Assembly (NCBI GenBank): GCA_002256985.1
Contig: NCGO01000005.1
Coordinates: forward strand, 124,001 to 188,000
Source: Novosphingobium sp. 28-62-57
GTDB lineage: Bacteria; Pseudomonadota; Alphaproteobacteria; Sphingomonadales; Sphingomonadaceae
Length of the DNA stretch: 64,000 nucleotides
Direction of reading: 5' to 3'
A program made the position numbers and the translations under genes. Shown in pieces: positions 17,031 through 26,081 of the stretch. The number at the start of each line of letters is the position of its first letter. The first letter of the stretch is position 1. The notes under the pieces are model-generated. The model saw only the letters and a list, made by a program, of their open reading frames with translations, made no database searches and was not told the origin of the DNA.

Positions 17031-17840
17031 TCAGGCCCCCGCGTCGTTGCCCCAGATGATTGCCGCGTCGCCACTGTGCGTGTGCCAATGTGCGTCCCGC
17101 CGCACGATCCGCCAGCCCTCGGGGCGCAAGGTCCATTGGTCAAGGTATTCGCCATTGCTGTCAAACACTGCGCCGCCATGGTCATCGGCGCGCTGGTGGC
17201 GGGCCTGAACATAGGCGCGGCTCTTTGCGCTATTACAGCCGGGCGCGACATCGATGGAAATGCTGCCGATCAGGTGCTGGCTGGGGCCGCAGACATCGAG
17301 AAACCGGCGCATATTGGCGGTCAGTGCGGCCATTCCCGCCTGCTCGCCCAAGCCATAATCGAAGGTCACATCTTCGGCAAAGACATCGCCCAGTGCGTCC
17401 CACTGCTTGCCATCGAGCACGCGGGCAAACCGCGCCAGCCCTTCGCGCACGGCACGTTCGGCCATGAGCATAGCCAGCGTGTCGGCACCGGGCGCAAACG
17501 CTGGCACCTCGTCCACCACGAACATGCGCGTGGCGGCCCGGTCGAACACGTTCTCCTCGTCCTGCGCAATCAGCGCGGCGGTGTGCGGATCGGCGGCGGC
17601 GGCCAGAAAGGCATCGTAATGCGCGCGCGATGCAAAGCGCATTTCCGTCACGCTGTCGAAATCCAGCGCGGCAACCGCGCTAGTGAACGCGCCTTCGCGA
17701 TCCACATAATTGCGCCGATAATCAGCGATATGGGGCAGGAGCGACCGGATCAGTGGGGCATGGCGCGTTTCGTAATAGGCTATGAACGCCTCGCGGCTCA
17801 GGCCATCCTTTTTGCGCAGCAGGGCAATGGCCTTGATCAT
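17031..17840 (-). CDS. EthD-SnoaL two-domain fusion protein
   Basis: 269 residues. The first ~100 resemble EthD/ferredoxin-like proteins (MIKAIALLRKKDGLSREAF, YYETRHAPLI, YRRNYV), and the rest a SnoaL-like NTF2 fold (ALARFARVLDGKQWDALGD, SQHLIGSISIDV, YLDQWTLRPEGWRIVRRD). The ATG at 17840 overlaps the stop of the KstD-like gene (4 bases), so the two are translationally coupled and probably act together. EthD and SnoaL proteins are small alpha/beta barrels that can host isomerase or cyclase chemistry. A fused pair suggests an intramolecular two-site enzyme, function unknown. Confidence 0.82.
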   Translation of the reverse strand: MIKAIALLRKKDGLSREAFIAYYETRHAPLIRSLLPHIADYRRNYVDREGAFTSAVAALDFDSVTEMRFASRAHYDAFLAAAADPHTAALIAQDEENVFDRAATRMFVVDEVPAFAPGADTLAMLMAERAVREGLARFARVLDGKQWDALGDVFAEDVTFDYGLGEQAGMAALTANMRRFLDVCGPSQHLIGSISIDVAPGCNSAKSRAYVQARHQRADDHGGAVFDSNGEYLDQWTLRPEGWRIVRRDAHWHTHSGDAAIIWGNDAGA

Positions 17841-19639
17841 TGCGCTTGCTCCTGCAGGGGGCCAGCGGTGCGCTTGATGGCCCGCGCGGCGCGGCGACCG
17901 GAAAAGATGCAATCGGCATAGGACAGGCCGCTGACATAGAGGTTGGAACAGATCCCCACCGCATTGCGCCCGGCGGCATAAAGGCCGGGGATCGGATCGC
18001 CTGCCGCCGATTGAACAGCGCCGGTTTCCTCCTCGACCAGCAATCCGCCCACCGTCATGCAGGCAATCGGAAACATCCGCGCATCCACCGATGCATCGAT
18101 GGCGTAATAGGGGCCTTTGCCCAGCACCGCCATGTCATTGGGCGTCTTATGATGCGGATCCGCCACTTCGCCCCGCGCGGCGGCATTATAGGTGGCCAGT
18201 GTCTGCAGCAGCGTGTCCGGGTCCATGCCAAGTTTGCGCGCTAACGCTTGTGGAGTGGGGGCCTTGGTCGCCGCAAACAGCGCGTTCACAAAGGTAATGT
18301 CGCGCTGAAAGCCCAGCACGTCCTTGCCCAGCGCATCCTTGAAGGATTGGCGATAGAGCGCAGCATCGAGCACGATCCAGCCCTTGCCGTGGTTGCGCTC
18401 GACCATTTCATCGCCGATGCGCGCACCGTACCACGTCTCGTTGACATAGCGTGCGCCCTGTCCGTTCACCAGCATGCCTTGGCCCCAGGCGCGCGGCGGG
18501 CTGAGGAAGCGCCATGCCGATATGCGCTCCATCAGGCCGGTCGCGCCGCCTGCCGAAAGGCCCAGCATGATCCCGCTGCCATTATCGCCAAATGTGCCAT
18601 TGGGCAGACCTGCGGCATAATCGGGCGCGAAATGGCGCACCATTTCGGGGTTGCAGATGAACCCGCCCGCGCTGAGCACAACCCCATGGTGTGCGCGGAT
18701 CCATGCACTGGTGCGCGCTTTTGCCTCCAACTCGCGTGCCTTCGCCAAATATTTGAAGCCGCGCACGAAAGTGAGCCGGGCGCCGGGGAATGTGGGAGGC
18801 AGCATGCTCATCCAGCGGTTGGCCTGCGCGATCAGTTGCGAATGGCGCGCGCGGATGGCCGGATCAACCAGTCGCTCCACCCGCACGCCGATCACGCGGC
18901 CCGCGCTGTCTGTCGCCAATTGCCGCGCTTCGGCCTGTGCATGGAACACCAGCCCCTTTGCTAGCGCAGCGGCGCGCAAGGGGTTATAGATTCCCGCCCC
19001 AAGCCCCCACGGCTTCTTGCCATTGCGGTGCACCGTGCGATGCCCGCGCGCGGCAGGCGGAGTGTGGCTGCGAAACGGTTCGGCAAGGCTGCTGTCCGGG
19101 TGATACAAGAACCGATCGAGCGGCGGATACGATGTTTTGCGCGCGTATAACGACGCGCTGAACGGCGCGCCGTGCTTGCGCAGCCATTCGAAGGTTTCCG
19201 GGCTGCTTTGGCAAAAGGCGTGCAGAGTTTCGGGTTTGACGACATTGCCCACCTCGGTCTCAAGGTAGGCCTGCATCATTTCCGGGCTGTCCTCCACGCC
19301 CGCCTCTCGCTGGATCGATGTGCCGCCGCCTGCGTAATAGACGCCGCCATTGGCCGCTGATGATCCGCCGCCGTCATAATGATCGAGCGCAGTGACCGAC
19401 AGACCCTGTTCCAGCGCCTCAAGCGCTGCGGCAACGCCTGCACCACCAAGCCCGACCACCACGACATCGGCTTCATCGGCCCAATCGTGTGCATCAGGGT
19501 TGGCCAGCACCAGCGGGGCATCGATCGCCAGGCCCCAATCGGTAATCGGTTTGCCCGGGGCGGGCACCGGCACTGGCACACGCTGCGCCCACGGATCAGG
19601 AGGCGATAGCGGCGAGGCCGAGGCGTGAAGCGCTTCCAT
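17837..19639 (-). CDS. FAD-dependent dehydrogenase (FAD_binding_2; KstD/fumarate-reductase superfamily)
   Basis: 600 residues. FAD-binding motif VVVVGLGGAGVAAA with the downstream GGGSSAANGG, a second FAD segment near GVVLSAGGF, and the C-terminal GLSYADCIFSGRRAA. This superfamily contains 3-ketosteroid dehydrogenases, fumarate reductases and related enzymes that introduce or reduce a C=C bond next to a ketone. I could not place the diagnostic catalytic tyrosines of true KstD, so a steroid substrate is only suggested. It is coupled to the EthD-SnoaL fusion. Its leader shares CATCCTCTTTGTTTTT with the COQ4-like gene, and a TTGCGTAA dyad lies upstream. Confidence 0.85.
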   Translation of the reverse strand: MEALHASASPLSPPDPWAQRVPVPVPAPGKPITDWGLAIDAPLVLANPDAHDWADEADVVVVGLGGAGVAAALEALEQGLSVTALDHYDGGGSSAANGGVYYAGGGTSIQREAGVEDSPEMMQAYLETEVGNVVKPETLHAFCQSSPETFEWLRKHGAPFSASLYARKTSYPPLDRFLYHPDSSLAEPFRSHTPPAARGHRTVHRNGKKPWGLGAGIYNPLRAAALAKGLVFHAQAEARQLATDSAGRVIGVRVERLVDPAIRARHSQLIAQANRWMSMLPPTFPGARLTFVRGFKYLAKARELEAKARTSAWIRAHHGVVLSAGGFICNPEMVRHFAPDYAAGLPNGTFGDNGSGIMLGLSAGGATGLMERISAWRFLSPPRAWGQGMLVNGQGARYVNETWYGARIGDEMVERNHGKGWIVLDAALYRQSFKDALGKDVLGFQRDITFVNALFAATKAPTPQALARKLGMDPDTLLQTLATYNAAARGEVADPHHKTPNDMAVLGKGPYYAIDASVDARMFPIACMTVGGLLVEEETGAVQSAAGDPIPGLYAAGRNAVGICSNLYVSGLSYADCIFSGRRAARAIKRTAGPLQEQAQ

Positions 19640-19643
19640 GGAT

Positions 19644-19659
19644 CATCCTCTTTGTTTTT
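19644..19659. repeat. Leader repeat CATCCTCTTTGTTTTT (copy 2)
   Basis: The same 16 bases lie before the COQ4-like gene at 12335-12350. On the transcript strand it reads as AAAAACAAAGAGGATG, containing the ribosome-binding GAGG of each gene. Confidence 0.6.
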
Positions 19660-19723
19660 TAGCAGCTTGCACCTGAAGGGCAGCGCGCCGCGGCAGCTTC
19701 GCCCATGTGATGCATTTTTTCAA

Positions 19724-19765
19724 CATTTGCGTAAAAAGTTTGCAAAAATCCTACGGGTTACGCAA
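19724..19765. promoter_or_regulatory. TTGCGTAA-N23-TTACGCAA operator dyad
   Basis: Perfect 8-bp inverted repeat (19727-19734 and 19758-19765), centres 31 bp apart, three helical turns. It lies between the KstD-like gene (-) and a TonB receptor (+), so it can control both. This is the cleanest example of the window's recurrent motif. Confidence 0.6.
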
Positions 19766-19852
19766 TCAACTTGTGCAATGAATGCTGAAATCATAGTGTA
19801 GCAACAGTTATGGAATACGCGACAGCGCATCCAAACCTTGGAGAGGGACATC

Positions 19853-22231
19853 ATGAAACATCTGCTTGCCGCCACGGCGATGGCTGCGCTTGCTCTGGCA
19901 AATGCATCGGCAGCGGCTCAGGAAGCCGCACAGGATTCCGCTCAGGATACCGCCAGCTCGGGATCGGGCATTGGCGAAATCGTCGTCACCGCGCAAAAGC
20001 GGGCCGAAAACATTCAGGACGTGCCAATCGCGATTTCCGCCGTCGGCAGCCAGTTTCTGGAATCGCGCGGCATCACCTCGATCGATGGTCTGGGCTCGAT
20101 TGCGCCAAACGTGAAGTTTGAGCGCGCGCCTTCGAACAAGACGATTTCGCAGATTTCGATCCGTGGCTCAGTGACGATCAACCCCGCGGTTACGTGGGAG
20201 CCTGCGGTCGGCCTCTATCTGAACGGCGTCTACATCGCCAAGGCGCAAGGATCGATCTTCGACGTTGCCGATCTGGAGCGTGTGGAAATCCTGCGCGGGC
20301 CACAGGGCACACTCTATGGCCGCAATGCGCTGGCCGGCGCGGTCAACCTGGTGCCCAAAGCGCCGACGGGTGAGCTGGGTTTCCGTGGCGAAGTGACCTA
20401 TGGCAACTTTGACCAGCGCCGCCTGCGCGCATCGGTGGATCTGCCATCGTTCGGGCCATTCTCGCTCAAACTCTCGGGCCAGATCCAGCAGCGCGACGGG
20501 TTTATCCGGCTGACCCCCAATCCGTTCCCGCAGGCCGTTGCCGCCGGGCCTGCCCGCACCGGGCGGACCAACGACCTTGATGGCAAGAGCGGCATGGTCC
20601 AGTTGCGCTTCAAGCCCGAAGGCAGCAATTTCTCGGCCGATTACATGTTCGACTATTCGAACTTCGATCAGCGCCCTGACTATGCGCAGCTGGTGCGGAT
20701 CAATCGCAATGGCCGCCCCGAAGATATCTTCGATCCCAATTCGCCCGGCTATGCCTTTGGCGGCGCGTTCTTCCCGCTGAACCTCTATGCGCAGGCAGAG
20801 CGGCAATCGACCGCTTCGCTCGATGCCAATCCGCTGTACGAACGCTCGCGCACGTATGGTCATGCGCTGACCATGGCGCTGGATCTGGGGTCGGCCACGA
20901 TCAAATCGATCACCGCCTACCGCGATCTGAAATGGCAGGATTCGCTCGATCTCGATGGATCACCGCTGCCGGTGGCCTTTACCCAGCGCGATACCGATTT
21001 CCACAGCTGGAGCCAGGAGCTGCAGATCAGTGGGAGCACTTTGGAAGACCGGCTGAAGTATGTGGCAGGCGTGTTCTACTACCGCGAAAAGGCTGAAACG
21101 CTGGGCCCGCAAAGCTTCTTTGGTGGCGGCGCTTCGTACCAGTCGGATTACGGTTCAAACACCGAAGCCTGGGCCGCGTTCGCGCAGCTGGATTACAAGT
21201 TCACCGATGCGCTGACGCTGACGCTCGGCGGACGCTATACGCAGGAAACCAAGGATATCCGTCGCTTCTTCCGCATCAATTTCGATGCCGCCAACGGGAT
21301 CACCGCGCCATTCGTGGTGGCCAACATCCCCTATGGCGGTGTGCCGGATGCCACGTTCAAAAAGTTCAACCCGGCCGTCACGCTGGCCTATCAGGCATCG
21401 CAGGACATCAATGTCTACGCCCGCTTTGCGCAAGGGTTCAAATCGGGCGGTTTCAATGGCGAAACCAATGATTTCCGCGCGCCCACGGCGGCATGCCCCA
21501 CAGGCGCGGTGGAATTGTGCACGCCCTACCGCCCGGAAGAGGTCAACAGCTATGAATTGGGCCTGAAGACCCGTTTTGCCGATGGCCGCGTGATCTTCAA
21601 CGTTGCCGCGTTCTGGAACGAGCACAAGAACATCCAGCTTTCGGTCTTTACAGCCGGTGCCGGGGCGTCGTCTGTCGTCAGGAACGCTGCGGAGGCACGC
21701 ATTCGCGGGCTTGAGTTTGAAACCGTGCTGCGGCCGGTTGATGCGCTGACCATCAATGCATCGTTGGCGTTCCTCGATCCTCAGTACAAGCGCTATATCG
21801 ATGCCGTGAACGGGGTGGATACCGATGTTTCCGACAACCGCGCTTTCCCGCACACGCCAAAGACCACCGCAGCGGTGGGTGTTGATCTGCAAGTGGCCGA
21901 GGGCAACTGGGGCCGCTTCAATGTGGGTGGCGATTTCAACTATGTCGCCAGCTACTTCACCTTCCCCTATGCGCTGAGGACACCAAACGCATCGGCGCAG
22001 AATGCCAACAACACGCGGTCACCGGGCCGCAGCATCGTGAACCTGCGCGCTGGCGTGGCCGAAGTGCCGCTGGGCGGGGCCAAGGCTGAGTTCACCTTGT
22101 GGGTGCGCAACCTGACCAAGGAAAGCGACCCGTCGAACTTCATCGACTTTGGTCCAGGCTTCGGCGGGCTTACCGTGGGTTACTTCCCCGATCCGCGCAC
22201 GTATGGACTGACGGCTGCGGTGAAATTCTGA
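19853..22231 (+). CDS. TonB-dependent outer-membrane receptor
   Basis: 792 residues: signal peptide with cleavage near the ASAAAQE region (about residue 20-24), TonB-box-like GEIVVTAQ at about 41-48, plug domain with VEILRGPQGTLYGRN, and a C-terminal barrel ending YGLTAAVKF. GGAGAGGG precedes the ATG at 19853; an upstream ATG at 19838 is less well placed. Transcribed from the operator region at 19724. The following SDR and DUF1214 genes are probably in the same unit, so the receptor's substrate may be acted on by them. The hairpin after its stop may cause partial termination. Confidence 0.94.
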   Translation: MKHLLAATAMAALALANASAAAQEAAQDSAQDTASSGSGIGEIVVTAQKRAENIQDVPIAISAVGSQFLESRGITSIDGLGSIAPNVKFERAPSNKTISQISIRGSVTINPAVTWEPAVGLYLNGVYIAKAQGSIFDVADLERVEILRGPQGTLYGRNALAGAVNLVPKAPTGELGFRGEVTYGNFDQRRLRASVDLPSFGPFSLKLSGQIQQRDGFIRLTPNPFPQAVAAGPARTGRTNDLDGKSGMVQLRFKPEGSNFSADYMFDYSNFDQRPDYAQLVRINRNGRPEDIFDPNSPGYAFGGAFFPLNLYAQAERQSTASLDANPLYERSRTYGHALTMALDLGSATIKSITAYRDLKWQDSLDLDGSPLPVAFTQRDTDFHSWSQELQISGSTLEDRLKYVAGVFYYREKAETLGPQSFFGGGASYQSDYGSNTEAWAAFAQLDYKFTDALTLTLGGRYTQETKDIRRFFRINFDAANGITAPFVVANIPYGGVPDATFKKFNPAVTLAYQASQDINVYARFAQGFKSGGFNGETNDFRAPTAACPTGAVELCTPYRPEEVNSYELGLKTRFADGRVIFNVAAFWNEHKNIQLSVFTAGAGASSVVRNAAEARIRGLEFETVLRPVDALTINASLAFLDPQYKRYIDAVNGVDTDVSDNRAFPHTPKTTAAVGVDLQVAEGNWGRFNVGGDFNYVASYFTFPYALRTPNASAQNANNTRSPGRSIVNLRAGVAEVPLGGAKAEFTLWVRNLTKESDPSNFIDFGPGFGGLTVGYFPDPRTYGLTAAVKF

Positions 22232-22241
22232 TTTTGTTGGG

Positions 22242-22270
22242 GGCGGGCAGCAATGTCCGCCTCAATTTTT
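22242..22270 (+). terminator. Hairpin with T-run between TonB receptor and SDR
   Basis: GGCGGGCA (22242-22249) pairs with TGTCCGCC (22254-22261), one G-U, followed by ATTTTT. It may act as an attenuator reducing read-through to the SDR. Confidence 0.55.
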
Positions 22271-22316
22271 GTGCCAATGACAATCGCGAAAAGCGACCTG
22301 AAACCGGGAGAATATG

Positions 22317-23057
22317 ATGCTGTTTGAAGGCAAACGCGGACTGATCACAGGTGCAGCATCGGGCATTGGCCGTGCCACGGCGATCATGTTTGCCGCCCAA
22401 GGCGCGCAATTGACCATCGGTGACCGCAACCTTGCAGGCTTGGAAGAAACCGCTGCGATGATGGCGATCAAGCCGGTGGTGCAGGGCTATGACGCGACCG
22501 ATTTCGACAGTTGCCGCGCGCTGGTCGATACCGCCGCTGCCGAAGGGCTGGACTTTGTGTGCAACATTGCGGGACTGCTGAAGTGGGGCCCCTCGCACGA
22601 ATTCTCCGCCGCCGATTTCGATCTGTTGATGACGGTGAACGCCACCAGCGTCTTCGTGATCTGTCAGGCCGCGATGCCGCACTTGCTCAAGACCAAGGGT
22701 GCCATCGTCAACACCGCATCCACCGCCGCGCTGCAGGGCCAGCCCTACAACATCGCTTATTCAGCCTCGAAGCATGCGGTGGCAGCGATCACCAAGGGTC
22801 TGGCGATTGAATATGCTGCGCAAGGTGTGCGCATCAATGCAATTTGCCCCGGCATGGTGCTGACCCCGATGACGCGTGACACATTGCCGCCAGAAGGCGT
22901 CGATTGGGCGCTGATGATGCGCAACGCACCCAAGCTGCTCGATGGCGCGTGCGATCCTGAAGACATCGCCGAAATGTTCGCCTTCCTCGCCAGCGACAAG
23001 GCCCGCAAGGCTACGGGTGCGCTGTTCACCATTGATGGCGGCCAGATGGCAGGTTGA
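22317..23057 (+). CDS. Short-chain dehydrogenase/reductase
   Basis: 246 residues with GAASGIG, NIAG in place of NNAG, and catalytic YSASK. Two adjacent ATGs (22314, 22317) lie after GGGAG; the second gives better spacing. It is 86 bases after the TonB receptor stop, behind a hairpin, and 34 bases before the DUF1214 gene. The likely role is oxidation or reduction of a ring hydroxyl. Confidence 0.9.
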   Translation: MLFEGKRGLITGAASGIGRATAIMFAAQGAQLTIGDRNLAGLEETAAMMAIKPVVQGYDATDFDSCRALVDTAAAEGLDFVCNIAGLLKWGPSHEFSAADFDLLMTVNATSVFVICQAAMPHLLKTKGAIVNTASTAALQGQPYNIAYSASKHAVAAITKGLAIEYAAQGVRINAICPGMVLTPMTRDTLPPEGVDWALMMRNAPKLLDGACDPEDIAEMFAFLASDKARKATGALFTIDGGQMAG

Positions 23058-23091
23058 GGCGTTTACGCTGCGGAAAATTGAGGAGACTGCG

Positions 23092-24177
23092 ATGACCGAT
23101 CCCCGCACCGAGGTGGGCCATCTCGACCACGTGTGGCGCAATTTCTGCGCCCAGCTGGCCGAAGCGGGCGAGGTGCTGGCGCGGCCATCCAGCCCGACCC
23201 ATGCGCTCGATCAGGCAGAGGGCCTGCGCTATCTCAGCCGTCTGGCGCGCACTGCGCTAAACATGCTGGTAGACAGCGCCGACCCCGATTTTCCGCGCCT
23301 GTTCCTGTTGTGCGATGACAAGATCAAGATCGGTGCGGACAACCCCGACAATCTCTATCAGCAGTGCGTGGTGCGCGGCGATCAGGAATACCGCATCACC
23401 GGAAAGCGCAATTCGGTCCCCTATTTCTCCATCGGCAGCAAGGCCAACCGCTATGCCATCGACGGCACGATGGCATCGACCGGCGAGATCGAATTTGCCG
23501 ATATGGAATTCGGGCCCGACGGCACATTCGAAATCCATGTGAGCAAGGACAGGAAGCCCGGAAACTGGCTCCCGCTGGCCGATGATTCCACGCTGCTGAT
23601 CGTGCGCCAGACCTTTGACGACAAAGCTACGCAAGTGGCTGCCGACATCACAGTCGAGCGGGTGGGGGCAGGGCCTGCGGTGCCCGCGCTGCTGACGCCC
23701 GAATTGATCGAGCGTCAGCTCATGGCCGCCGCAGCATGGACGCGCGGCACGGCCAATACTTTTGCCAACTGGTCGGAATGGTTCAAGGCCCACCCCAACC
23801 AGTTCTATGACGCCCCGCAGGAGATTTTCTGGAAAGCGGGCGGCGATCCCAACATCTGGTACGGGCATTTCTACTACGATCTGCAGCCCGGTGAAGCGCT
23901 GGTCATTGAAACGCCGATTCCCGATTGCCGCATGTGGAACCTGCAGGTCGACAACTGGTGGATGGAATCGCTCGATCACGTGCACCAGAAGGTCTGGGTC
24001 AACAACACGATGGCCAAATACGAAGCTGACGGTAGCGTGGTGGTGGTCTGCGCGGATGCCGATCCGGGCTTTGGCCACTGGGTAGACCTTGCCGGGCACC
24101 GTTCGGGCACCGGCCTGTGGCGCTGGTTCAACGCCGCAGAGCCGGTTGCTCCGAAAATGCGGGTAGTGAAGGTCTAG
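23092..24177 (+). CDS. DUF1214-domain protein
   Basis: 361 residues from the ATG at 23092, with GAGGAGA upstream. The C-terminal part fits the DUF1214 pattern (YGHFYYDLQPGEALVIETP; RMWNLQVDNWWMESLD; CADADPGFGHWVD), found in proteins of unknown function common in steroid- and terpenoid-degrading bacteria. The N-terminal ~100 residues are helical and lack a signal peptide or membrane segment, so it is probably cytosolic. Its place after the TonB receptor and SDR argues for a role in the same pathway. No catalytic residues can be assigned. Confidence 0.82.
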   Translation: MTDPRTEVGHLDHVWRNFCAQLAEAGEVLARPSSPTHALDQAEGLRYLSRLARTALNMLVDSADPDFPRLFLLCDDKIKIGADNPDNLYQQCVVRGDQEYRITGKRNSVPYFSIGSKANRYAIDGTMASTGEIEFADMEFGPDGTFEIHVSKDRKPGNWLPLADDSTLLIVRQTFDDKATQVAADITVERVGAGPAVPALLTPELIERQLMAAAAWTRGTANTFANWSEWFKAHPNQFYDAPQEIFWKAGGDPNIWYGHFYYDLQPGEALVIETPIPDCRMWNLQVDNWWMESLDHVHQKVWVNNTMAKYEADGSVVVVCADADPGFGHWVDLAGHRSGTGLWRWFNAAEPVAPKMRVVKV

Positions 24178-24189
24178 AGCCAGTCCCGC

Positions 24190-24948
24190 TCAGAACGGGC
24201 GGATCGTCACGCCATTGTCGATCACCAGCTCTGCGCCGGTGATGAAGCGCGATTCGTCCGAGGCGAGGAACACCACGAGGGCGGCTACGTCATCGGGGTG
24301 GCCCGGTGTGCCATAAGGCAGGACGCCCGCCGGGATGTCCTTGGCCTGGCCCAAGCGGCCTTCGGCTTCCTGCACCATCGGCGTTTCAATTGCGCCGGGG
24401 TGGACCGAATTGCAGCGGATCTTGTAGCCCTTGACCTGCGCCATCACGGCGACCGATTTGGTCATCGATCGCACCGCGCCCTTGGCGGCGGAATAGGCGA
24501 AGAAGATCGGGTAGCCCAGCAGCGCGCCGACCGATGACATGTTGATGATCGATCCGCCATCGCCCTTGTTCATCAGCGGGATGGCGTACTTCATGCCCAG
24601 GAACACCCCGTCGGTCATGATCGAATTGACCCAGCGGAACTTCTCCAGCGACGTGTCTTCAACATCGGCGCTGAGCACCACCCCGGCATTGTTGACCAGC
24701 ACATCAAGCCGTCCGAAGCGGCTTTCAATCTCGGCCATGACCGCGATCCACTGCTCTTCGCTCGACACATCGTGCGCCATGGCGATGGCACCGCCGCCGA
24801 TGCTGTCAGCCACGGCCTGTGCGGCGGCAAGGTTCACATCGGTGACGACAACGGTTGCGCCTTCACGCGCCAAGGCTGCGCTGTCTGCCGCGCCAAGCCC
24901 TGATCCTGCGCCGGTTACCAGCGCCACTTTGCCTTCAACCCGGCCCAT
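24190..24948 (-). CDS. Short-chain dehydrogenase/reductase
   Basis: 252 residues with TGAGSGLG, NNAG and catalytic YSAAK. It converges on the DUF1214 gene with only 12 bases between. It lies 30 bases downstream of another SDR (24979), forming a two-SDR operon. Paired SDRs in one operon often give opposite oxidation steps or different regio-specificities. Confidence 0.9.
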   Translation of the reverse strand: MGRVEGKVALVTGAGSGLGAADSAALAREGATVVVTDVNLAAAQAVADSIGGGAIAMAHDVSSEEQWIAVMAEIESRFGRLDVLVNNAGVVLSADVEDTSLEKFRWVNSIMTDGVFLGMKYAIPLMNKGDGGSIINMSSVGALLGYPIFFAYSAAKGAVRSMTKSVAVMAQVKGYKIRCNSVHPGAIETPMVQEAEGRLGQAKDIPAGVLPYGTPGHPDDVAALVVFLASDESRFITGAELVIDNGVTIRPF

Positions 24949-24978
24949 ATTTCTCTCCCGATTTGCTATCGTGTTGTT

Positions 24979-25899
24979 TCAGGCTGCGCCGTCTTCCGAA
25001 AAGTAGTCCGGCATTCCGGCAGGCCAGATCACGCCCCACTGCGCCTGCCCGCCATCAATGATCATCAGATCTCCGTTGATGAACCGCCCGGCGGGCGAGG
25101 CGAGATAGGCGATGGCTTCGGCCACGTCCCAGGCGTTGCCGCGCATCTTCATCGGGTTGGCCTTGTGAAAGCGGGCCAGTGCCTCTTCAGGATACATGCG
25201 GAAGCCTTCGGTCTCGATCACGCCGGGGCCGATGCAATTGACGCGGATGTTGTGCGGGGCCCATTCGGTGGCAACCGTCTTGGACAGATAGATCACGCCT
25301 GCCCGGGCGGCGCAGGTGTGTGCGGCCTGCGGCATGCCGCGTTCGACATTGGCGACGATGTTGATCACGTGACCCGGCTGGCCGACCTCGCGCCAGCGCT
25401 TGGCGGCTTCCTGCATCATCCACCAGGTGCCATTGAGATTGGTGTCGATCACCGCAAGCCAGCCCTTGCGGCTGAAATCGATGGCATCCTGCGGGAACTG
25501 GCCGCCAGCGTTGTTGACCAGCGTATCCAGCCCGCCAAAATGATCGTGCACGCGGCCGATCAGGGCTTCGACCGCATCGGGATCGCGAATATTGGTCGAT
25601 TGGCACAGCACATCGCGCCCGGTGTGTTCGCGGATCAGCGATGCGGTGCCATCCAGCTTTGCCGCATCGCGCCCGCAAATCGCCACATTGGCACCAAGCC
25701 GCGCGGCCAGGAACGCCGCAGCCTTGCCCATGCCGCTGCCCGCGCCAGAGATCAGGATGGTGTGCCCGGCCAGCAGGTCTTCGCGGAACACGCTGGTCTG
25801 CTGCGCCAGCGTTTCATCATCCAGCCCGCGACGGGGGCGGCCCGGATCGCCCGGTTCAGGGCGGAAGATGCGCGGTGCAGATGTTTTTGACGCGTTCAA
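24979..25899 (-). CDS. SDR of the 2,4-dienoyl-/trans-2-enoyl-CoA reductase-like type
   Basis: 306 residues, longer than classical SDRs owing to an N-terminal stretch before the GAGSGMGKA motif. It has NNAGGQF and the motif AARAGVIYLSKT, where the usual catalytic YxxxK is replaced by an A-G-V-I-Y arrangement, as in peroxisomal 2,4-dienoyl-CoA reductase-like enzymes (NNAGGQF is diagnostic). Such enzymes reduce dienoyl-CoA or trans-2-enoyl-CoA with NADPH. It starts 183 bases upstream of the ThuA-like gene, with a TetR-type dyad in the divergent region. Confidence 0.85.
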   Translation of the reverse strand: MNASKTSAPRIFRPEPGDPGRPRRGLDDETLAQQTSVFREDLLAGHTILISGAGSGMGKAAAFLAARLGANVAICGRDAAKLDGTASLIREHTGRDVLCQSTNIRDPDAVEALIGRVHDHFGGLDTLVNNAGGQFPQDAIDFSRKGWLAVIDTNLNGTWWMMQEAAKRWREVGQPGHVINIVANVERGMPQAAHTCAARAGVIYLSKTVATEWAPHNIRVNCIGPGVIETEGFRMYPEEALARFHKANPMKMRGNAWDVAEAIAYLASPAGRFINGDLMIIDGGQAQWGVIWPAGMPDYFSEDGAA

Positions 25900-26000
25900 A
25901 GGCTCTTCCCCAGTGGATCGGTCATTCGTTTGTCCTCACAGGATAGTCCCTTGCAGGCTATCCAGCCGAAAACCGTTGCCTCACAGGTTAGCCCGATGCA

Positions 26001-26030
26001 ATAAAAAAGACAAACACGTTTGATTGTATT
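26001..26030. promoter_or_regulatory. TetR-type dyad in A/T-tracts (copy 1)
   Basis: ACAAACACGTTTGATTGT at 26010-26027, preceded by ATAAAAAAG, fits an ACA..CA..TG..TGT dyad. The 12-mer ATAAAAAAGACA is exactly shared with 27632. It lies in the divergent region between the SDR at 25899 and the ThuA-like gene. Confidence 0.5.
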
Positions 26031-26081
26031 TTCGATTTGCATGCGCACCGCCGCAATGGGTCGAACGGGAGAAAACACATC

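Noticed and set aside
17837..19639. True 3-ketosteroid delta-1-dehydrogenase
   Set aside because: Superfamily is right but I cannot align the catalytic tyrosines with confidence, so the specific name is withheld.
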